A stretch of DNA of 30,477 nt from an uncultured Collinsella sp. (lineage in GTDB: Bacteria > Actinomycetota > Coriobacteriia > Coriobacteriales > Coriobacteriaceae): positions 1 to 30,477 of the forward strand of contig UQMK01000025.1 of the NCBI GenBank assembly GCA_900542085.1, in the 5' to 3' direction. The position numbers were made by a program, and so were the translations under genes. The notes beneath the pieces were generated by a model. It was given only the letters and a program-made list of their open reading frames with translations, searched no databases and was not told where the DNA came from. This document shows positions 1-9,491 of this stretch, piece after piece (position 1 is the first letter of the stretch; each line of letters opens with the position of its first letter).

Positions 1-119
1 AGGAGCAGGACCCCCCCCCTTTATGGGGTCGCGCCCCTCCCCGCCAGCCAATCGGCTACTCGAACAGCACGGCTCGATCTCTGTCAACTGGACTTGCCTC
101 GGCTAAAAATCGATACATC

Positions 120-155
120 AAAAACGCGCCCGACGGCTTTCCATCGGGCGCGTTT
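120..155 (-). terminator. Intrinsic terminator of the VUT-SDR operon
   Basis: A perfect 12-bp stem (122-133 paired with 144-155, extended by GG/CC inside) follows the SDR stop codon directly. Read on the minus strand it ends in five T residues (124-120), the classic form of a Rho-independent terminator. Confidence 0.85.
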
Positions 156-156
156 C

Positions 157-837
157 CTATTCGGGCCAAATAAATTGTGTGCGGCCGGCCTCGCCGCCAT
201 CGATCAGCAGGCTCTGCCCGGTCATAAACCGGTTGGTCACGCCCACAAAGTAGATCCACTCGGCGATCTCTTGGGCGGTAGCCCAGCGTTTAAGCGGCGT
301 GAGCTCCATAATCTGGTTCCACAGGTGCTCGTCTTCCATCACACAACGGTTGAGCGGCGTGATAACGCCGCCCGGGTCCACACTGTTGGCGATGGCCTGC
401 GGTGCCAGCCGGTTTGCAAGGTTCTTGGTGTAGGCGATAACGCCGCCCTTGCTGGCGGCATAGGCGGGGAACTCCGATCCCGTATGCCCGCTCGCCGACC
501 CCACATTGACCACGGATTTGATAGCCAGTGTCGGCTTGGCGGCAAGCCCCTCCCCCACAAAGGCGTAGTGCTCGGTCACGTTGATGGTGCCACGCAGGTT
601 GGCAGCAATATCGTCGGCCGAATCCTGCGTACCGGCAACGTTCACGATTACCTGGGGTTCAAGATCGCCTGGAAACGAGTCCGGCTCGCGTACATCAACG
701 ATCAGATGGCGGTAGCGCTCGTGTTCGATCGCCGCCGGCAGCAGATCAAAGCCCACTACCTCGTGGCCCTCGTCCAAAAAGCGCTGCACGCACGCGGCTC
801 CGATACCGCCCGAAGCGCCCGTGATCAAAACCCGCAT
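157..837 (-). CDS. SDR-family NAD(P)-dependent oxidoreductase
   Basis: This is a short-chain dehydrogenase/reductase of 226 aa, slightly under the usual 245-255 aa. The sequence shows the nucleotide-binding TGASGGIG motif at residues 6-13, NVAG at 66-69, a candidate catalytic Ser at 114 or 116, and the YxxxK pair Y126/K130 (YAASK). The C-terminal GQSLLIDGGE is typical of classical SDRs. The ATG has AAGGAG five bases upstream, and this site overlaps the stop of the VUT transporter gene, so the two are probably cotranslated. The substrate cannot be read from the sequence; a 3-oxoacyl-ACP reductase or a sugar or secondary alcohol dehydrogenase would all fit. The family call is secure and the specific role is unknown. 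Confidence 0.9.
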   Translation of the reverse strand: MRVLITGASGGIGAACVQRFLDEGHEVVGFDLLPAAIEHERYRHLIVDVREPDSFPGDLEPQVIVNVAGTQDSADDIAANLRGTINVTEHYAFVGEGLAAKPTLAIKSVVNVGSASGHTGSEFPAYAASKGGVIAYTKNLANRLAPQAIANSVDPGGVITPLNRCVMEDEHLWNQIMELTPLKRWATAQEIAEWIYFVGVTNRFMTGQSLLIDGGEAGRTQFIWPE

Positions 838-846
838 ACTTGCTCC

Positions 847-1569
847 TTAGGCGGTTGCGTGGCGCTCGAGGTACTCGGAACCCACATTCTCGCGCTCCCA
901 GCCGCGCACGACCTTGTAGCCCACGGGGCTCAGGAAGACCTCGCACAGCAGCTCGGCGACAGCGCCGGTCAGCGAGCACATAAGGACCTGCACCCAGGTC
1001 CAACCAAAGAACGTGTGGCTCACCACAATGGCAAAGACCAGGTTGTCGATAAACTGGCCAACACCCGTGGACACATAGGAGCGGAAGGCGAAGCTCGCAA
1101 AGTTATTCTTTTTGAGCATACGGCCGAGCGACTGGTTGAGCGTGGAGTTAACCACGGCAGAAACGAGCATTGCCAGCGAAGAGCCCAGCACCACGTACCA
1201 GGTGCCGCCGATGGTGGCGTTAAGGGCAGTGTTGACCTCGATCATGCCCGTGTCGTAGTAGGCGCCCCACATGCCGGGTGTAAGCGAGCACGCCCAAAAG
1301 CACAGGCTCACGGCCAGGTTGACCAGCAGCGCGAGGATAGAGATTTTGATGGATGCCTTGGCGCCAAAGCGCTTGCAGATCATGTCCTGGCACAAAAACG
1401 AAACCCAGCTCACCACAAAGCCGCAATCGAGTGCCAGATACGGCAGGCTGATAAGCTCTTTGTTGGCCAGCAGGTTCATCATGATGACACTCACGAAAAA
1501 CAGCGAAACCGTTGCCGCGGGAATGCTCCGCAACAGGACTTTGTAGTCCTCCATGACCTTCTTGATCAT
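847..1569 (-). CDS. VUT/YhhQ-family transporter, probable queuosine-precursor uptake
   Basis: An integral membrane protein of 240 aa with about six hydrophobic segments. It has family-like features: an early MMNLLANKELI stretch, a DCGFVVSWVSFLCQDM block, and an LSPVGYKVV end near the C-terminus. The fit is the VUT (vitamin uptake transporter) family, which includes YhhQ/QPTR proteins that import preQ0/preQ1 or queuine-like precursors. The start ATG has AAAGGAG with a 6-nt gap. It is the first gene of an operon with the SDR gene, whose start lies 9 nt after this stop. The leader can form a hairpin (see 1597-1625). Queuosine specificity is inferred from the family; other substrates are possible. 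Confidence 0.82.
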   Translation of the reverse strand: MIKKVMEDYKVLLRSIPAATVSLFFVSVIMMNLLANKELISLPYLALDCGFVVSWVSFLCQDMICKRFGAKASIKISILALLVNLAVSLCFWACSLTPGMWGAYYDTGMIEVNTALNATIGGTWYVVLGSSLAMLVSAVVNSTLNQSLGRMLKKNNFASFAFRSYVSTGVGQFIDNLVFAIVVSHTFFGWTWVQVLMCSLTGAVAELLCEVFLSPVGYKVVRGWERENVGSEYLERHATA

Positions 1570-1596
1570 TATGTACTCCTTTGGTTTTAGGTTTAA

Positions 1597-1625
1597 CGAG
1601 CAGGATATCGGACCCGAACTGCTCG
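1597..1625 (-). promoter_or_regulatory. Hairpin in the leader of the VUT transporter
   Basis: A 7-bp stem (1597-1603 with 1619-1625) encloses an inner TCGG/CCGA pair and sits 28 nt upstream of the transporter ATG on the minus strand. It is followed by an A-rich stretch running into the ribosome site. It could be an operator or part of a structured leader. It does not match the preQ1-I consensus by eye. Confidence 0.35.
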
Positions 1626-1689
1626 GACGCCCCGGTCTTGAGACGCCGGTGGGTATGATAGCCGCTCACACGGCATCAGGCAAGCAAAC

Positions 1690-1719
1690 GGCGCGGCAAC
1701 CCCGCAGGGCCACCGCGCC
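1690..1719 (-). terminator. Probable terminator after prfC
   Basis: A 7-bp GC-only stem (1690-1696 with 1713-1719) starts a few bases beyond the prfC stop on the minus strand. The run after it, GTTTGCTTGCC, is only weakly T-rich, so termination may be inefficient and could allow some read-through into the VUT gene. Confidence 0.5.
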
Positions 1720-1725
1720 GATGCG

Positions 1726-3339
<1,614 letters not shown>

Positions 3340-3484
3340 GCGGATCCTTTCTTGCATTGAGTGCATTACGTCGTTGTAACCGCACTATTGTAGCCGCGAA
3401 ATCCCGCTCTAGGGCACCTATCAGGACAAATTCATCAGTCAGAACGTGAACGGCTAGTTATCGAAAGTATTCTGCAGCAGACTG

Positions 3485-3539
3485 TCTCAATCTGTAACAG
3501 TTGGCGACCAAAAACGGGCCCAGGTGTTACAGATTGAGA
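3485..3539. repeat. Perfect 15-bp inverted repeat in the prfC-GntR gap
   Basis: TCTCAATCTGTAACA at 3485-3499 is exactly reverse-complemented at 3525-3539, with a 25-nt loop that contains CCAAAAACGGGCCC. It lies in the 326-nt gene-free stretch 3340-3665, between divergent genes. It has no T-run, so it is not an obvious terminator. It may be a dispersed intergenic repeat or a protein-binding palindrome. Apart from this and the promoter region at 3588-3639, I see nothing else in the gap. Confidence 0.75.
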
Positions 3540-3587
3540 TTGTTTTGGAGCAAGCGCGGTGCCGATGGGCTATTCCACATTTAGCTC

Positions 3588-3617
3588 TTGCATAACTGTG
3601 CATAGTGTATATATACT
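3588..3617 (+). promoter_or_regulatory. Promoter of the GntR-ABC operon
   Basis: TTGCAT (3588-3593), an 18-nt spacer and TATACT (3612-3617) form a good sigma-70-type promoter about 50 nt upstream of the regulator start. Confidence 0.6.
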
Positions 3618-3639
3618 GTGCTTACCGGTTATATACACG
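3605..3639. promoter_or_regulatory. Probable YtrA-type operator
   Basis: GTATATATAC at 3607-3616 is a perfect palindrome covering the -10 element. A related copy, GTTATATACAC (3629-3639), follows, so GTGTATA...TATACAC also forms a wider inverted repeat. Position over the promoter and symmetry fit autorepression by the GntR protein encoded next. Confidence 0.6.
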
Positions 3640-3665
3640 TGTAGCCCAACAGCTAAGGAGCCGCT

Positions 3666-4046
3666 GTGGACATCATCCTATCCAATTCGAGCGACAAGCC
3701 CATCTACGAGCAGATATCCTCGCAGGTCAAAGCTCAGATCCTTTCGGGCACGCTCGCTGCGGGAGCCAAACTCCCCAGCATCCGTGCACTCGCGAGCGAC
3801 CTGGGTGTGAGCGTCATCACCACCAAGCGCGCCTACGCCGACTTGGAGCAGCTTGGCTTTATCTGTACCGTGCAGGGCAAGGGCTGCTTTGTCGCCGAGG
3901 GCAACCAGGAACTCTTGCGCGAAAACCAGCTCTGCCATATCGAAGAGCTACTTGCGAAAGCGGCGAGCCAAGCCGAAACCCTGGGCGTCACGCGCGACAA
4001 ACTGCACGAGATGCTCGACCTGGTAGCCCCCGAAACCATGCAGTAG
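3666..4046 (+). CDS. GntR-family (YtrA-like) transcriptional repressor
   Basis: A 126-aa regulator. Residues about 8-75 form the winged helix of the GntR family (KPIYEQISSQVKAQIL, LPSIRALASDLGVSVITTKRAYADLEQ and GKGCFV are all typical). The C-terminal part is only a short helical tail of about 50 aa, as in the YtrA subfamily, whose members repress ABC transporter operons. It starts with GTG at 3666, preceded by AAGGAG with a 5-nt gap. The ABC ATPase and permease follow at once, so it probably senses a cell-envelope stress or drug cue and represses its own operon through the palindromes at 3605-3639. The inducer is unknown. Confidence 0.92.
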   Translation: MDIILSNSSDKPIYEQISSQVKAQILSGTLAAGAKLPSIRALASDLGVSVITTKRAYADLEQLGFICTVQGKGCFVAEGNQELLRENQLCHIEELLAKAASQAETLGVTRDKLHEMLDLVAPETMQ

Positions 4047-4069
4047 CCATCTGTAAGAAAGGCTATACC

Positions 4070-4951
4070 ATGCAAAACCTTTTAGAACTCAAAGGCATCT
4101 CACGCCGTGTGAGCGACCGCTTTTCACTACGCGACGTCACGCTCGCTGTGGAGCCCGGCCAGATCGTTGGCTTTGTAGGCGCAAACGGCGCCGGCAAGAC
4201 AACGACCATTCGCGCCGCGCTCGGGCTTATAAAGCTCGATGCCGGCGAGGTGCACCTGTTTGGGCAGCGCTGTGGCGCCGACGCGCCCGATGAATCGCAA
4301 CGCCATTTACGCTCCCGCGTCGGTCTTGTCCTGGACACGTGCCCCTTTCCCTCCACGCTCAGGGTGGGCCAGATCGAGTCGCTCGTAGGCCCGGCGTACC
4401 CCACGTGGGACCGCGAAACGTTCGCCGGATTCATCAACCGATTTGGCCTCGATCCCAAGACAAAGGTCAAGGACCTCTCCCGCGGCATGGGCATGAAACT
4501 GCAGCTTGCCTGTGCACTCAGCCACAATGCCAAGCTGCTCGTTTTGGACGAAGCCACCGCGGGCCTCGATCCCATGGCACGCGAGGAGCTGCTCGATGAG
4601 CTGCTTGCCTTTGTCGCCGACGGCCAGCACAGCGTGCTGCTCTCGAGCCACATTACGTCCGACCTCGATCGTGCCGCCGACCGCATCATCTGCATCGATA
4701 ACGGTTCGATTGTGTTTGATCTGCCGCGCGAGGACATTACCGACCGCGCCGGCATCGCCCACTGCACCCAAGCACAGGCCGCCGAGCTTATGGCTTGCGT
4801 CGAAGGTGCCCGTGCCGCCCACCACGCCTATAGCGTGGACGTGCTCGTGCCCAACCGTCGCGAAACGCTCGAGGCCTTTCCCGAGATTCCCTGCGATCGG
4901 GCAACCATTGATGACTATCTTCGCCTCACGCTGAAAGGGGCTTCGAAATGA
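4070..4951 (+). CDS. ABC transporter ATP-binding protein (YtrB/BcrA-like)
   Basis: A 293-aa cytoplasmic ATPase. Walker A is GANGAGKTT at residues 37-45, the signature is the degenerate LSRGM at 136-140, and Walker B LLVLDEA is at 156-162, followed by the D-loop and the switch histidine (SSHITSD). The degenerate signature and the roughly 60-residue C-terminal extension are usual in YtrB-type drug/bacteriocin exporters. The ATG at 4070 is chosen because an AGAAAGG site precedes it; the reading frame is open further upstream but overlaps the regulator. Its stop overlaps the permease start (ATGA at 4948-4951), indicating translational coupling. The substrate is unknown. Confidence 0.93.
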   Translation: MQNLLELKGISRRVSDRFSLRDVTLAVEPGQIVGFVGANGAGKTTTIRAALGLIKLDAGEVHLFGQRCGADAPDESQRHLRSRVGLVLDTCPFPSTLRVGQIESLVGPAYPTWDRETFAGFINRFGLDPKTKVKDLSRGMGMKLQLACALSHNAKLLVLDEATAGLDPMAREELLDELLAFVADGQHSVLLSSHITSDLDRAADRIICIDNGSIVFDLPREDITDRAGIAHCTQAQAAELMACVEGARAAHHAYSVDVLVPNRRETLEAFPEIPCDRATIDDYLRLTLKGASK

Positions 4952-5646
4952 AACGCGCCTTTATGTCCGAGCTCGCTATCGTTCGCACGCTCGTCCCGAG
5001 CATCGCGGGCGTCGGCCTGTTCATATTCGTCGTGCTGACCCTTGCCAACGCATCGGACGGCGATTCCGGCATGAGCGCTGGCGCCTGCGCGGTCAGTGCC
5101 ATGTCGCCCATCATGGTCATGAGCTCGCTGGCCGGCTTCGACAATCAAAACGGTTGGGAGCGCTATCGCGCAACGCTGTCTCTCTCGCGTAAAGACATCA
5201 TCTGCGCACGCTACCTGAGCATCATTGTCTTCTCGGCTGTCATGGCGTGCGCCGCCGCGCTTCTGAGCATCGTCTCCTTCCCGCTCTTCAACAGCGCGGG
5301 TATCCCGTTGACGGGACAGATTGTCTTTGAGATTGCAATAGCCTCAGCAGCATCAATGCTCATCTCCCTCATGATGGTGTTTTTGGCGCAGCCGCTGTTC
5401 TTTCGCTTTGGACACATGGAGGCACTGCGCCTATCCGTTGGCCTGTTTGCCATGCTCGGATGCCTTGCCATGGCCACGCTGAGCTCCTCCAACCCCATCA
5501 GCAACTGGCTCATGTCGATTGCCGGAGCGAATCCCGATCCTGCCGTCCTGGGCTGTCTGTGTGCAGGCATCGCCGTGCTGGCCCTCGTGCTATGTGCAAT
5601 CAGCTGCACCGTCAGCACCAAGGTCTATCGAGCACGCGACCTGTAA
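4948..5646 (+). CDS. ABC-2-type permease subunit
   Basis: A membrane protein of 232 aa with about six predicted transmembrane stretches (for example residues 12-32, 45-65, 88-112, 125-148, 160-178 and 205-225). A FDNQNGWERYRATLSLSRKD segment between the second and third helices is typical of ABC-2 permeases of the YtrC/BcrB type. It overlaps the ATPase gene by four bases and is the last gene of the GntR-ATPase-permease operon. It likely forms the transport channel of that exporter. A GGGCGGC (5666) and a GCCGCCC (5716) could pair downstream, but the loop is too large for a confident terminator. Confidence 0.88.
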   Translation: MKRAFMSELAIVRTLVPSIAGVGLFIFVVLTLANASDGDSGMSAGACAVSAMSPIMVMSSLAGFDNQNGWERYRATLSLSRKDIICARYLSIIVFSAVMACAAALLSIVSFPLFNSAGIPLTGQIVFEIAIASAASMLISLMMVFLAQPLFFRFGHMEALRLSVGLFAMLGCLAMATLSSSNPISNWLMSIAGANPDPAVLGCLCAGIAVLALVLCAISCTVSTKVYRARDL

Positions 5647-5917
5647 TCGACAGCTAAAGGACTTGGGCGGCACCCTACCTCATTTACTAGATAAGACGAA
5701 GCAGCAACAACGCCGCCGCCCTTCGAAGCATGCCGTTTAGATCTTGGCAACCAAAGAGAAGTCGACAGCATATCGACAATTCGAGCCTTCACCAAATGGC
5801 TCCCCGGAACATAACCCCCGTCTCGCCGCGGCCATATCAAACCTTCATGGAGGGGCGGTATCCTCATGTCCATAAAACTCGCAGGATAAACCCATTATCC
5901 AAGGAGGCACCGCACCT

Positions 5918-6793
5918 GTGTCGTGGGTTGTCGCAGCATTTGCGTCAGCATTCTTTGCCGGCATCACATCCATCTTGGCCAAATGCGGCATCAAGCAGAC
6001 CGACTCCGATGTCGCGACGGCCATTCGCACCTGCGTGGTGCTCGTTTTCGCCTGGGCAATGGCGGGCATTTCTGGATCCATTGGAACCATTGGCAGCGTC
6101 GAACCCAGATCCTGGCTCTTTCTCGTCCTCTCGGGACTCGCTACCGGTGCTTCGTGGATCTGTTACTTTAAGGCGTTGAGCATCGGAAATGTCAATAAGG
6201 TCGTACCGGTCGACAAGATGAGCACCGTGCTCGCCGCGCTGGTCGCCATCGCGCTTTTTGACGAGACGAGCAACCTTGCGGTTAAGCTCGTGGGAACCGC
6301 TGTCATCACCCTCGGCACGTTTTTAATGATCGAGAAGAAGCAGTCCGCCGAACCCGAGCAGCAGCAAGACCGAACCTGGCTCGCTTACGCCTTCGGCGCC
6401 GCCGTGTTCGCGGCACTCACCTCCGTCCTCGCCAAGATCGGCATCGAAGGCGTCGAGTCAAACCTGGCCACGGCAATCCGCACCTGCGTGGTACTGGTTA
6501 TGGCATGGGCAATCGTGGCAGCCAAGGGAAAACTGGAGCAGGTCGCGCACGTTGACCGGCGCGAACTCACATTTCTCGCAACATCGGGCATCGCGACTGG
6601 AGCATCGTGGCTGCTCTATTACTATGCCATCGCTGCAGGCCAGGTGAGTGTCGTGGTGCAGATCGACAAACTATCGATTGTCGTATCGGTGCTATTTGCG
6701 CGCCTGGCATTCAACGAAAAACTCTCCCGCCGCAGCGCCATCGGTCTCGCCCTCATCGTACTGGGCACCGCCGCGCTTGCAATTTGGAAGTAG
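5918..6793 (+). CDS. EamA/DMT-superfamily permease
   Basis: A 291-aa drug/metabolite transporter with ten hydrophobic segments made of two homologous halves (about 1-142 and 150-291). The duplication is very visible: ATAIRTCVVLVFAWA in the first half recurs as ATAIRTCVVLVMAWA in the second, and both halves carry a SILAK/SVLAK-x-GI segment and an ATGASW motif followed by a tyrosine-rich helix. The GTG start is supported by AAGGAGG 10 nt upstream. The 271-nt gap before it holds no gene I can support. Members of this family export amino acids or metabolites; the substrate here is not known. Confidence 0.9.
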   Translation: MSWVVAAFASAFFAGITSILAKCGIKQTDSDVATAIRTCVVLVFAWAMAGISGSIGTIGSVEPRSWLFLVLSGLATGASWICYFKALSIGNVNKVVPVDKMSTVLAALVAIALFDETSNLAVKLVGTAVITLGTFLMIEKKQSAEPEQQQDRTWLAYAFGAAVFAALTSVLAKIGIEGVESNLATAIRTCVVLVMAWAIVAAKGKLEQVAHVDRRELTFLATSGIATGASWLLYYYAIAAGQVSVVVQIDKLSIVVSVLFARLAFNEKLSRRSAIGLALIVLGTAALAIWK

Positions 6794-6887
6794 CGCCGAT
6801 ACCGAACGAAATCCAGTCCACCCGTAAATCCGTGACACAGCGCCCGCACCGGACTTGAGATGTTTGTACTGACTGCGCGCTGCCGCG

Positions 6888-8189
6888 CTACTTGCGCAGC
6901 GGCTTGGGCAGCGGAATGCCGGCGGCGATGGCTGCGGCGATGATCATGCAGACGATACCCTTGAGCGGGAAGCACATGAGAAGCAGGCCCACGACCATGA
7001 CCGGCTGACGCATGACCGCACCCATCGTCGATGCCGTGCAGACGGCGACGCAAAAGACCGGATCGGCACCGGTAAGAATGGCAAGGCCGTAGCCCAAGCT
7101 CACACCCGAGAAGATAACCGGGAAGAAGTGGCCACCACGCCAACCAAGGTTGATAAGGGCGGGCGTCAGCATGGCCTTGACCAGACCGGTCGCGATAAGC
7201 ACGCCGGCGGGAATGGTGAGGTAGGTTTCCATGAGCACGTCGGCCTGGGTCTCGCCGGCAAACATGGTGTAGGGCAAAACCGTGCCGCAGATGGCGAGCG
7301 CCAGACCGGCCAGCATGGCTTTGACGACAGGGCGCTCCCCTATGGCATGGGCAAACGCTTCGCTCGCGTGCTCAGAGACAAAGTACAGCCAGCCGCAGAT
7401 TGTTCCGATCAGCGACAGAGGGATGAGCCAGGTAAGCTCCAGGTTGCCCACCTCGGCGGACTCGAACCTGGGCATGCCCATGCCGCCGCCCATAAGCTGG
7501 CCGAGCAGCAGATAGGTGCCCAGGCCGCCGGCAATCGCAATACCGTAGACCACAGTCTTCTGTGCCTTGGGCAGCTTGATGGTGATCTCGCCGGACGCGG
7601 ACTCATCGTCATTAGCACCCTGGCCGTCGGCGCTACCGGCGAGCGGCGCCACAAAGCCAAAGACGGGCGCGGTAAAGAGCGCCGTCAGCGCGGCCTGGGT
7701 GCCCAACAGCGTGAGCTCCCTAAACTCGGCGCCAAAGCGGCGCATGCGGTCGCCGACCCAGCTGCACAGACCCGCGATAACGCCGGTCAGGCCGGCCTCC
7801 GGTCCAATACTTCCGCCAAACAGCAGCGGCAGCAATGCCGCGATCGAAAGCTTGCCCAGGTTGTCGTACGGGTAGCGCCCGTCTTGCTTAACCTTAGCCA
7901 TCACCTGGTTGAGGTCGTCGGTCTTGGTGCCCGTAAGCTTTTCGTACAGACCGATCAGCAGGCCGCCCAGCAGGCAGACAAAAAACGGATACGGCAGAAA
8001 ACCGAACGGGCCGCTGGCGAGTTCGGGCGACGCCGCGCCCAGCATGTGGGGGATCTCGGTCCACAGATAGTCGATACCGTGCTCCATCGCAAAAAAGAAC
8101 AGCCAGACCGCGGCACCTGCGAACGCACCGGTCACGGCAACGCTAACTAAAAACAGCGCGCGGTTTGTGGGTTTGGCAAGGTTGTCCAT
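6888..8189 (-). CDS. CLC-family chloride channel or H+/Cl- antiporter
   Basis: A polytopic membrane protein of 433 aa, close to bacterial ClcA size. GGSIGPEAGLTG corresponds to the CLC GxxGPE/GP anion-binding helix and keeps the gating glutamate. GWRGGHFFPVIF matches the second conserved region (GGxFxP). The stretch ADGQGANDDESASGE is a charged cytoplasmic linker. The start ATG at 8189 follows GGGAGG (minus strand). The GPEAG form, rather than GREGP, and the linker are typical of the more distant bacterial CLC-like proteins, so fluoride or another anion is also possible. A TACAAT -10-like element lies about 45 nt upstream. Confidence 0.88.
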   Translation of the reverse strand: MDNLAKPTNRALFLVSVAVTGAFAGAAVWLFFFAMEHGIDYLWTEIPHMLGAASPELASGPFGFLPYPFFVCLLGGLLIGLYEKLTGTKTDDLNQVMAKVKQDGRYPYDNLGKLSIAALLPLLFGGSIGPEAGLTGVIAGLCSWVGDRMRRFGAEFRELTLLGTQAALTALFTAPVFGFVAPLAGSADGQGANDDESASGEITIKLPKAQKTVVYGIAIAGGLGTYLLLGQLMGGGMGMPRFESAEVGNLELTWLIPLSLIGTICGWLYFVSEHASEAFAHAIGERPVVKAMLAGLALAICGTVLPYTMFAGETQADVLMETYLTIPAGVLIATGLVKAMLTPALINLGWRGGHFFPVIFSGVSLGYGLAILTGADPVFCVAVCTASTMGAVMRQPVMVVGLLLMCFPLKGIVCMIIAAAIAAGIPLPKPLRK

Positions 8190-8314
8190 CGGGTCCTCCC
8201 GCGGTCAAAGTCGACATAATTACGTTTTATTGTAGAGCGAGCGTTACCCAGACAAGCCAACCATCTGCGCCACAAACGGCACCATTGGGAGTCATAGTGG
8301 GGCAGGCTCAAGAC

Positions 8315-8848
8315 TTATCCGTTGATAATCGAGACAATCTCGCGCAAATCGCCGGCAAAGTAGATGCCGTGCTGGCGCCTCAGGCTCGAAAGCCCTTTAT
8401 CAATCATGCGCCCGAGCAGCGCCTTGAGGTCGTTGTAGTAACCGTCAAGGTTATACAGGATGCACGGAGCACTCAGGTGCCCCAACGACACCGCGGACAT
8501 GACCTCGGCAATCTCCTCGAGCGTGCCCGTCCCACCGGGAAAGGCGATGAACGCATCGCCGAGCTCAATCATCTTGGCTTTGCGCTCGGCCATATCGCTC
8601 GTCACGATGAGGTCATCGATGCCGTCGTGCTGAAACTCGGCCTCTATAAAAAAGCTCGGCTCAACGCCCGTCACGTGTCCACCTGCCTCGAGTACGCTAT
8701 CGGCGAGCGCGCCCATCAGGCCCGATTTGGACCCGCCGTATACCAGCGCGTGCCCGTTGGAGCCAATCCAGTTGCCCAGCTCTTGCACCGCAGGCAGAAA
8801 CGCCGGGTCATTGCCGACGCTGGCGCCCAGGTATACCGTGATATTCAT
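8315..8848 (-). CDS. LOG-family Rossmann-fold protein (TIGR00725/TIGR00730 type)
   Basis: A 177-aa protein with the diagnostic PGGTGTLEE motif at residues 104-112 and a preceding MAERK segment (86-90). These are the nucleotide-binding and catalytic elements of LONELY GUY-type phosphoribohydrolases, which split cytokinin riboside monophosphates or related nucleotides into base and ribose phosphate. YGGSKSGLMGALADSVLEAGG is the usual glycine-rich N-terminal segment. In a gut bacterium the physiological nucleotide is uncertain and a DprA-like or lysine-decarboxylase label would be misleading. It stands between a channel gene upstream (minus) and CLC downstream, without clear functional linkage. 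Confidence 0.88.
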   Translation of the reverse strand: MNITVYLGASVGNDPAFLPAVQELGNWIGSNGHALVYGGSKSGLMGALADSVLEAGGHVTGVEPSFFIEAEFQHDGIDDLIVTSDMAERKAKMIELGDAFIAFPGGTGTLEEIAEVMSAVSLGHLSAPCILYNLDGYYNDLKALLGRMIDKGLSSLRRQHGIYFAGDLREIVSIING

Positions 8849-8884
8849 ATTCAGTCCCCCTCGTCGTGACGCGCGGCGCCCGTT

Positions 8885-9310
8885 CTAGCGTTGGCGTCGG
8901 CGATATTCGCGCACACGGCGCGACAGGTCGGCAAGCTCGTCACGATCGAGCTCTTCCAAATGCTCCAGATCGTCCATAAAGCGCGCCATGGTGTCCTTTT
9001 GGCGCAGCTTGATGAGCGTATTGCAGTAGTTCACCGCCACACCCGTGAGCATGGCAATGTAGAAGATGCTGATGACGCTCAGGACGACGGTAATAGCACG
9101 GGCGACCGGCGTTTCGGCCGGGATATCGCCAAAGCCGATGGTCGAGACGGTCTCAAAGCTAAACCAGAGACCATCGCCAAACGTAAGGGTCGTGGGCTCG
9201 GACAGCCAGACAGCCGTCGAGCACAGCAGATAGAAGACGAGGAACAGGCCCGTGATACGCACGAAACCGGCCTGGCGCAAAACATCGGCAAGCGTCCTCA
9301 GCTTTTTCAT
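8885..9310 (-). CDS. Two-TM potassium channel
   Basis: A 141-aa protein with two membrane helices (about 20-37 and 70-95) flanking a pore loop that carries the potassium selectivity filter TIGFGD at residues 57-62. A charged, helical cytoplasmic tail of about 45 aa (DDLEHLEELDRDELADLSRRVREYRRR) has coiled-coil character and could help tetramer assembly. There is no RCK/TrkA domain. The ATG at 9310 is preferred because AAGGGG precedes it by 5 nt; an upstream in-frame start at 9337 would add nine residues. It reads in the same direction as the LOG gene, 36 nt away. Confidence 0.88.
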   Translation of the reverse strand: MKKLRTLADVLRQAGFVRITGLFLVFYLLCSTAVWLSEPTTLTFGDGLWFSFETVSTIGFGDIPAETPVARAITVVLSVISIFYIAMLTGVAVNYCNTLIKLRQKDTMARFMDDLEHLEELDRDELADLSRRVREYRRRQR

Positions 9311-9361
9311 CGCGACCCCTTTTCCCCAGACGCCCAATCACGTTTGCTCGGTATTGTCCCA

Positions 9362-9437
9362 CAACCGGCAGTTAGGCAACCGGCAGTTAGGGACGTTCCT
9401 TTTGTGCCGGCAGAAAGGGACTGTCCCCAACTGCCGG
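9362..9437. repeat. REP-like inverted repeat with tandem 15-bp units
   Basis: CAACCGGCAGTTAGG occurs twice in tandem (9362-9376 and 9377-9391). CCGGCAGTTAGGGAC (9380-9394) pairs with GTCCCCAACTGCCGG (9423-9437) with one mismatch, and the interior holds AAAGGGAC and GTTCCTTT. It lies between the divergent potassium channel and hybrid kinase genes and belongs to the window's GGGAC/GTCCC palindrome family. Confidence 0.75.
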
Positions 9438-9491
9438 ACGGGACCGTTTAGCGGTGCGGCGGCCGACTGGGCAGGCTGAGCTGGTATCCTT

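Noticed and set aside
9..30. Nine-C tract and GACCCC/GGGGTC hairpin at the left edge
   Set aside because: No gene is visible to which a phase-variable tract or a terminator could belong, and there is no T-run.
94..1590. Long plus-strand open frame opposite the SDR and VUT genes
   Set aside because: It is antisense to two well-supported genes, has no recognisable domain, and its length follows from the high GC content.
7128..8150. 340-codon plus-strand frame opposite the CLC gene
   Set aside because: Antisense shadow; the minus strand has clear CLC motifs.
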